DNA from: Limnohabitans sp.
Lineage (GTDB): Bacteria > Pseudomonadota > Gammaproteobacteria > Burkholderiales > Burkholderiaceae_C
NCBI GenBank assembly: GCA_024641725.1
Contig: JAHECM010000093.1
Span: 1 to 7,820 of the forward strand
Direction of reading: 5' to 3'
DNA length: 7,820 nt
This document shows positions 6,480 to 7,820 of the stretch, piece by piece. The position numbers were made by a program, and so were the translations under genes. The stretch's first letter is position 1. Every line of letters starts with the position of its first letter. The notes under the pieces are model-generated. The model saw only the letters and a program-made list of their open reading frames with translations. It was not told the DNA's origin and searched no databases.

Positions 6480-7461
6480 TTTGCTGGGGCCGTGGGTGCG
6501 GCGGTTCCTGCTCGAACATATCGTGGCCGAACGCAACCTGGCACGCAACACCCAAATCAGCTACCGGGACACCCTGACTCTGTTGCTGCCCTTCGCCGCA
6601 CAGCAAGCCAGCTGTTCAGTCGACAAGCTGGCCGTCAATGGGATCGCTGCGCCGGCGGTGCGGGCGTTTCTGGCGCACCTGGAGCATGACCGGAAGTGCT
6701 CAATCGTCACGCGCAACCAGCGGCTGGCCGCTATCCATGCCATGGCCCGCTTCATTGGTAGAAAAGCCCCGGAGCACCTGGGTTGGTGCACCGAGATCAT
6801 GACCATTCCGTTTAAGAAGAGTGCCAAGCGACTGATCGGTTACCTGGACAAGGCCGAGATGGATGCGTTGCTGGCCGTGCCCGACCCGCAGACGCGGCTG
6901 GGGTTTCGGGACCACGCCATGTTGCTGTTCATGTACAACAGTGGCGCCCGAGCGGACGAAGTCGCCAATTTGAGGGTCAACCAGTTGCAGCTGGGCACAT
7001 CCCCATCTGTACGGATCGTGGGCAAAGGCAACAAAACGCGTGTCTGCCCGTTGTGGGAGCGTACAGCGCAAGCTCTGCGCACCCTGACAGATGGAGGCCA
7101 GCCTGATACGCCGGTGTTTCGGGGCCGTACAGGCGAGGCCATGACCCGCTTTGGCGTCCACCGCGTCGTGACTGACTGCGGCAGACAAGCAAAAGTCGGC
7201 TTGCCATCTCTGCAGGGCAAACGGGTCAGCCCCCACAACATCCGGCATACCACCGCCGTGCACCTGCTGCGCGCCGGGGTAGACATCAACACCATACGGG
7301 CGTGGCTCGGTCATGTTTCTCTGGATACGACGCATGTATATGCCGAAGTTGACCTGGAGATGAAGGCCAAGGCGTTGGCTGCGGTGGAATTACCCTCAAT
7401 GAATCTGCCAGATGGCCAGAACCAGCTGCCGTCGCTTATGGCGTTCATGAAAGGGTTGTAG
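6466..7461 (+). CDS. ritC: RIT element tyrosine recombinase C (third of trio)
   Basis: A 331-aa tyrosine recombinase of XerC/D-like layout. The N-terminal SAM-like domain spans about 8-105 (FLLEHIVAERNLARNTQISYRDTL). The catalytic domain follows from about 122. Catalytic residues: R162 in NSGARADEV, K187 in VGKGNKTRV, H257-N-I-R260, H283 in LGHVS, and Y292 in TTHVYAEV, a full R-K-HxxR-H-Y set. The ATG at 6466 is chosen because AGGGAGA (6454-6460) lies just upstream at good spacing. An in-frame TTG at 6436 would add ten residues with no such site. The start overlaps the end of gene B by 14 bp, so all three genes form one coupled operon. The stop lies 59 bp before the right inverted repeat, and no cargo gene follows. 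Confidence 0.91.
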   Translation: MRNRDLLGPWVRRFLLEHIVAERNLARNTQISYRDTLTLLLPFAAQQASCSVDKLAVNGIAAPAVRAFLAHLEHDRKCSIVTRNQRLAAIHAMARFIGRKAPEHLGWCTEIMTIPFKKSAKRLIGYLDKAEMDALLAVPDPQTRLGFRDHAMLLFMYNSGARADEVANLRVNQLQLGTSPSVRIVGKGNKTRVCPLWERTAQALRTLTDGGQPDTPVFRGRTGEAMTRFGVHRVVTDCGRQAKVGLPSLQGKRVSPHNIRHTTAVHLLRAGVDINTIRAWLGHVSLDTTHVYAEVDLEMKAKALAAVELPSMNLPDGQNQLPSLMAFMKGL

Positions 7462-7520
7462 GTCAAAACTTATGTGATGCTGGCCGTGACAGGCCGACCC
7501 AAATCAGGGCCTCAATGCGG
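7462..7520. other. Right subterminal region of the element
   Basis: A short non-coding stretch between the last recombinase gene and the right inverted repeat. It holds the 8-mer variant TTATGTGA (7470-7477), inverted relative to the terminal CCACATAA, and a weak GGCC/GGCC stem (7482-7485, 7492-7495). No convincing intrinsic terminator is seen, so recombinase transcripts may run on into dtd in antisense. Confidence 0.5.
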
Positions 7521-7551
7521 TCAGCAACACATAAATTCCGGCGCCACATAA
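7521..7551 (-). repeat. RIT element inverted repeat, right (31 bp)
   Basis: Exact reverse complement of 4186-4216. It ends outward with CCACATAA (7544-7551) and carries an inner ACACATAA copy. Read on the minus strand it adds the last codons and a TGA (7521-7523) to the truncated dtd N-terminal frame. Confidence 0.92.
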
Positions 7552-7557
7552 TGGCCT
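7552..7557 (+). repeat. Right target-side hexamer TGGCCT
   Basis: Directly outside the terminal CCACATAA. It differs from the left hexamer TTGCCT (4154-4159) at one position. GCCT (7554-7557) encodes the native Gly60 codon on the minus strand. The leading TG is foreign to the expected dtd sequence and may be a coupling base pair carried in by the element. Confidence 0.65.
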
Positions 7558-7729
7558 GCGTCGTCACCAAAGATGCGCAGCTTGAGGATTTTGGCCAGCA
7601 GCTTGTCGGCCACGGCGTCGGTATCGCCTTTTTCGGCACACAGCAAGACCAACAAGCCTGCCCCGATTTGCCCGATCACTTCGCCATCGACAGTGACCCT
7701 GGCTTCGCTCACGCGCTGCAACACAGCGA

Positions 7730-7820
7730 TCATGCCGGGTCCTTGGGGTCGTCGAAGTGCGCTTCCACGTCTCGGGGCAGCAATTGGATGGTGGCGCGCA
7801 AGCCCGGCACCGCCGCCATC
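7730..7820 (-). CDS. C-terminal end of an unrecognised protein upstream of dtd
   Basis: The last 29 codons of a gene entering from the right edge, ending RDVEAHFDDPKDPA. Its TGA (7732-7730) overlaps the dtd ATG (ATGA), which supports a real, translationally coupled gene. The tail is acidic and shows no motif that I can tie to a family. The methionine at the window edge may be internal. Function unknown. Confidence 0.6.
   Translation of the reverse strand, partial: MAAVPGLRATIQLLPRDVEAHFDDPKDPA

Larger units (their letters stand above)
4160..7551 (+). mobile_element. RIT-type (recombinase in trio) element inserted in dtd
   Basis: An element of about 3.4 kb with three consecutive tyrosine recombinase genes on one strand, overlapping at both gene junctions, and no other cargo. 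Near its ends lie 31-bp perfect inverted repeats (4186-4216 and 7521-7551). The 8-mer TTATGTGG/CCACATAA recurs at both ends. RIT elements are known as triplets of distinct tyrosine recombinases with flanking inverted repeats, and this matches in gene number, order, overlap and size. It splits dtd between codons 60 and 61, with GCCT on both sides, and lies antiparallel to dtd. The right boundary is clear at 7551-7557. The left is ambiguous: the element proper could start at 4186, with 4160-4185 as an extra palindromic unit. All three recombinases keep their catalytic residues, so recent and active insertion is plausible. Confidence 0.9.
7521..7733 (-). pseudogene. dtd: D-aminoacyl-tRNA deacylase, N-terminal fragment (split by mobile element)
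   Basis: Codons 1-60 of dtd (7554-7733), starting MIAVLQRVSEARVTVDGE and ending KLRIFGDDAG, followed by ten codons read from the element's right end and a stop. The N-terminus is typical of Dtd (QRVSEA, GEVIGQIGAGLLVLL, EKGDT). The SQFTL and NxGP active-site motifs lie on the other fragment, so the 70-aa product should be inactive. The dtd ATG overlaps the stop of the upstream gene as ATGA, indicating coupling in an operon. The rejoined protein (60 + 87 = 147 aa) matches the usual length (about 145), so no native codon has been lost. The element is the only visible lesion. Confidence 0.94.

Noticed and set aside
7482..7495. Terminator of the recombinase operon
   Set aside because: Only a 4-bp GGCC stem and no T-run.

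Overview
The window looks like chromosomal DNA of a GC-rich betaproteobacterium of the order Burkholderiales, probably Comamonadaceae. This rests on the protein flavour of PhoH, YbeY, DbpA and RuvA and on the strong GC3 bias, not on any marker RNA; no rRNA, tRNA or CRISPR is visible. It holds ordinary housekeeping genes, a pair of unusual hairpin repeats, and one mobile element that splits a housekeeping gene.

Layout. 1-530 (minus): 5' part of ruvA, running off the left edge. 531-617: divergent intergenic region with a nested inverted repeat. 618-2068 (plus): phoH-like ATPase gene followed by ybeY (rRNA maturation), apparently one operon. 2069-2392: gene-free region between convergent genes, with two long hairpins that share an identical 36-nt centre but have unrelated, perfectly complementary stems. 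2393-3778 (minus): dbpA, a DEAD-box RNA helicase. 3892-4155 and 7554-7733 (minus): the two halves of dtd (D-aminoacyl-tRNA deacylase). 7730-7820 (minus): 3' end of an unrecognised gene whose stop codon overlaps the dtd start.

The dtd gene is interrupted after codon 60 by a 3.4-kb element (about 4160-7551). The element carries three tandem, translationally coupled tyrosine recombinase genes and 31-bp perfect inverted repeats near its ends. This is the architecture known as a 'recombinase in trio' (RIT) element. All three recombinases keep a full set of catalytic residues, so the element looks intact. Joining the flanks within a shared GCCT would restore a 147-codon dtd frame exactly.

The element's ends repeat an 8-mer, TTATGTGG/CCACATAA. 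Pairs of these motifs in inverted orientation are separated by 6 bp. This resembles a tyrosine recombinase core site with a Tn916-like 6-bp coupling sequence. The left end has one extra such unit that the right end lacks. The first recombinase gene has a perfect -35 box abutting one 8-mer, and a hairpin that buries its ribosome binding site.

Most noteworthy items: (1) the constant-core, variable-stem hairpin pair at 2109-2370; (2) the RIT element in dtd, with target junctions that can be read to the base; (3) the 8-6-8 recombination-site logic and the asymmetric left end.
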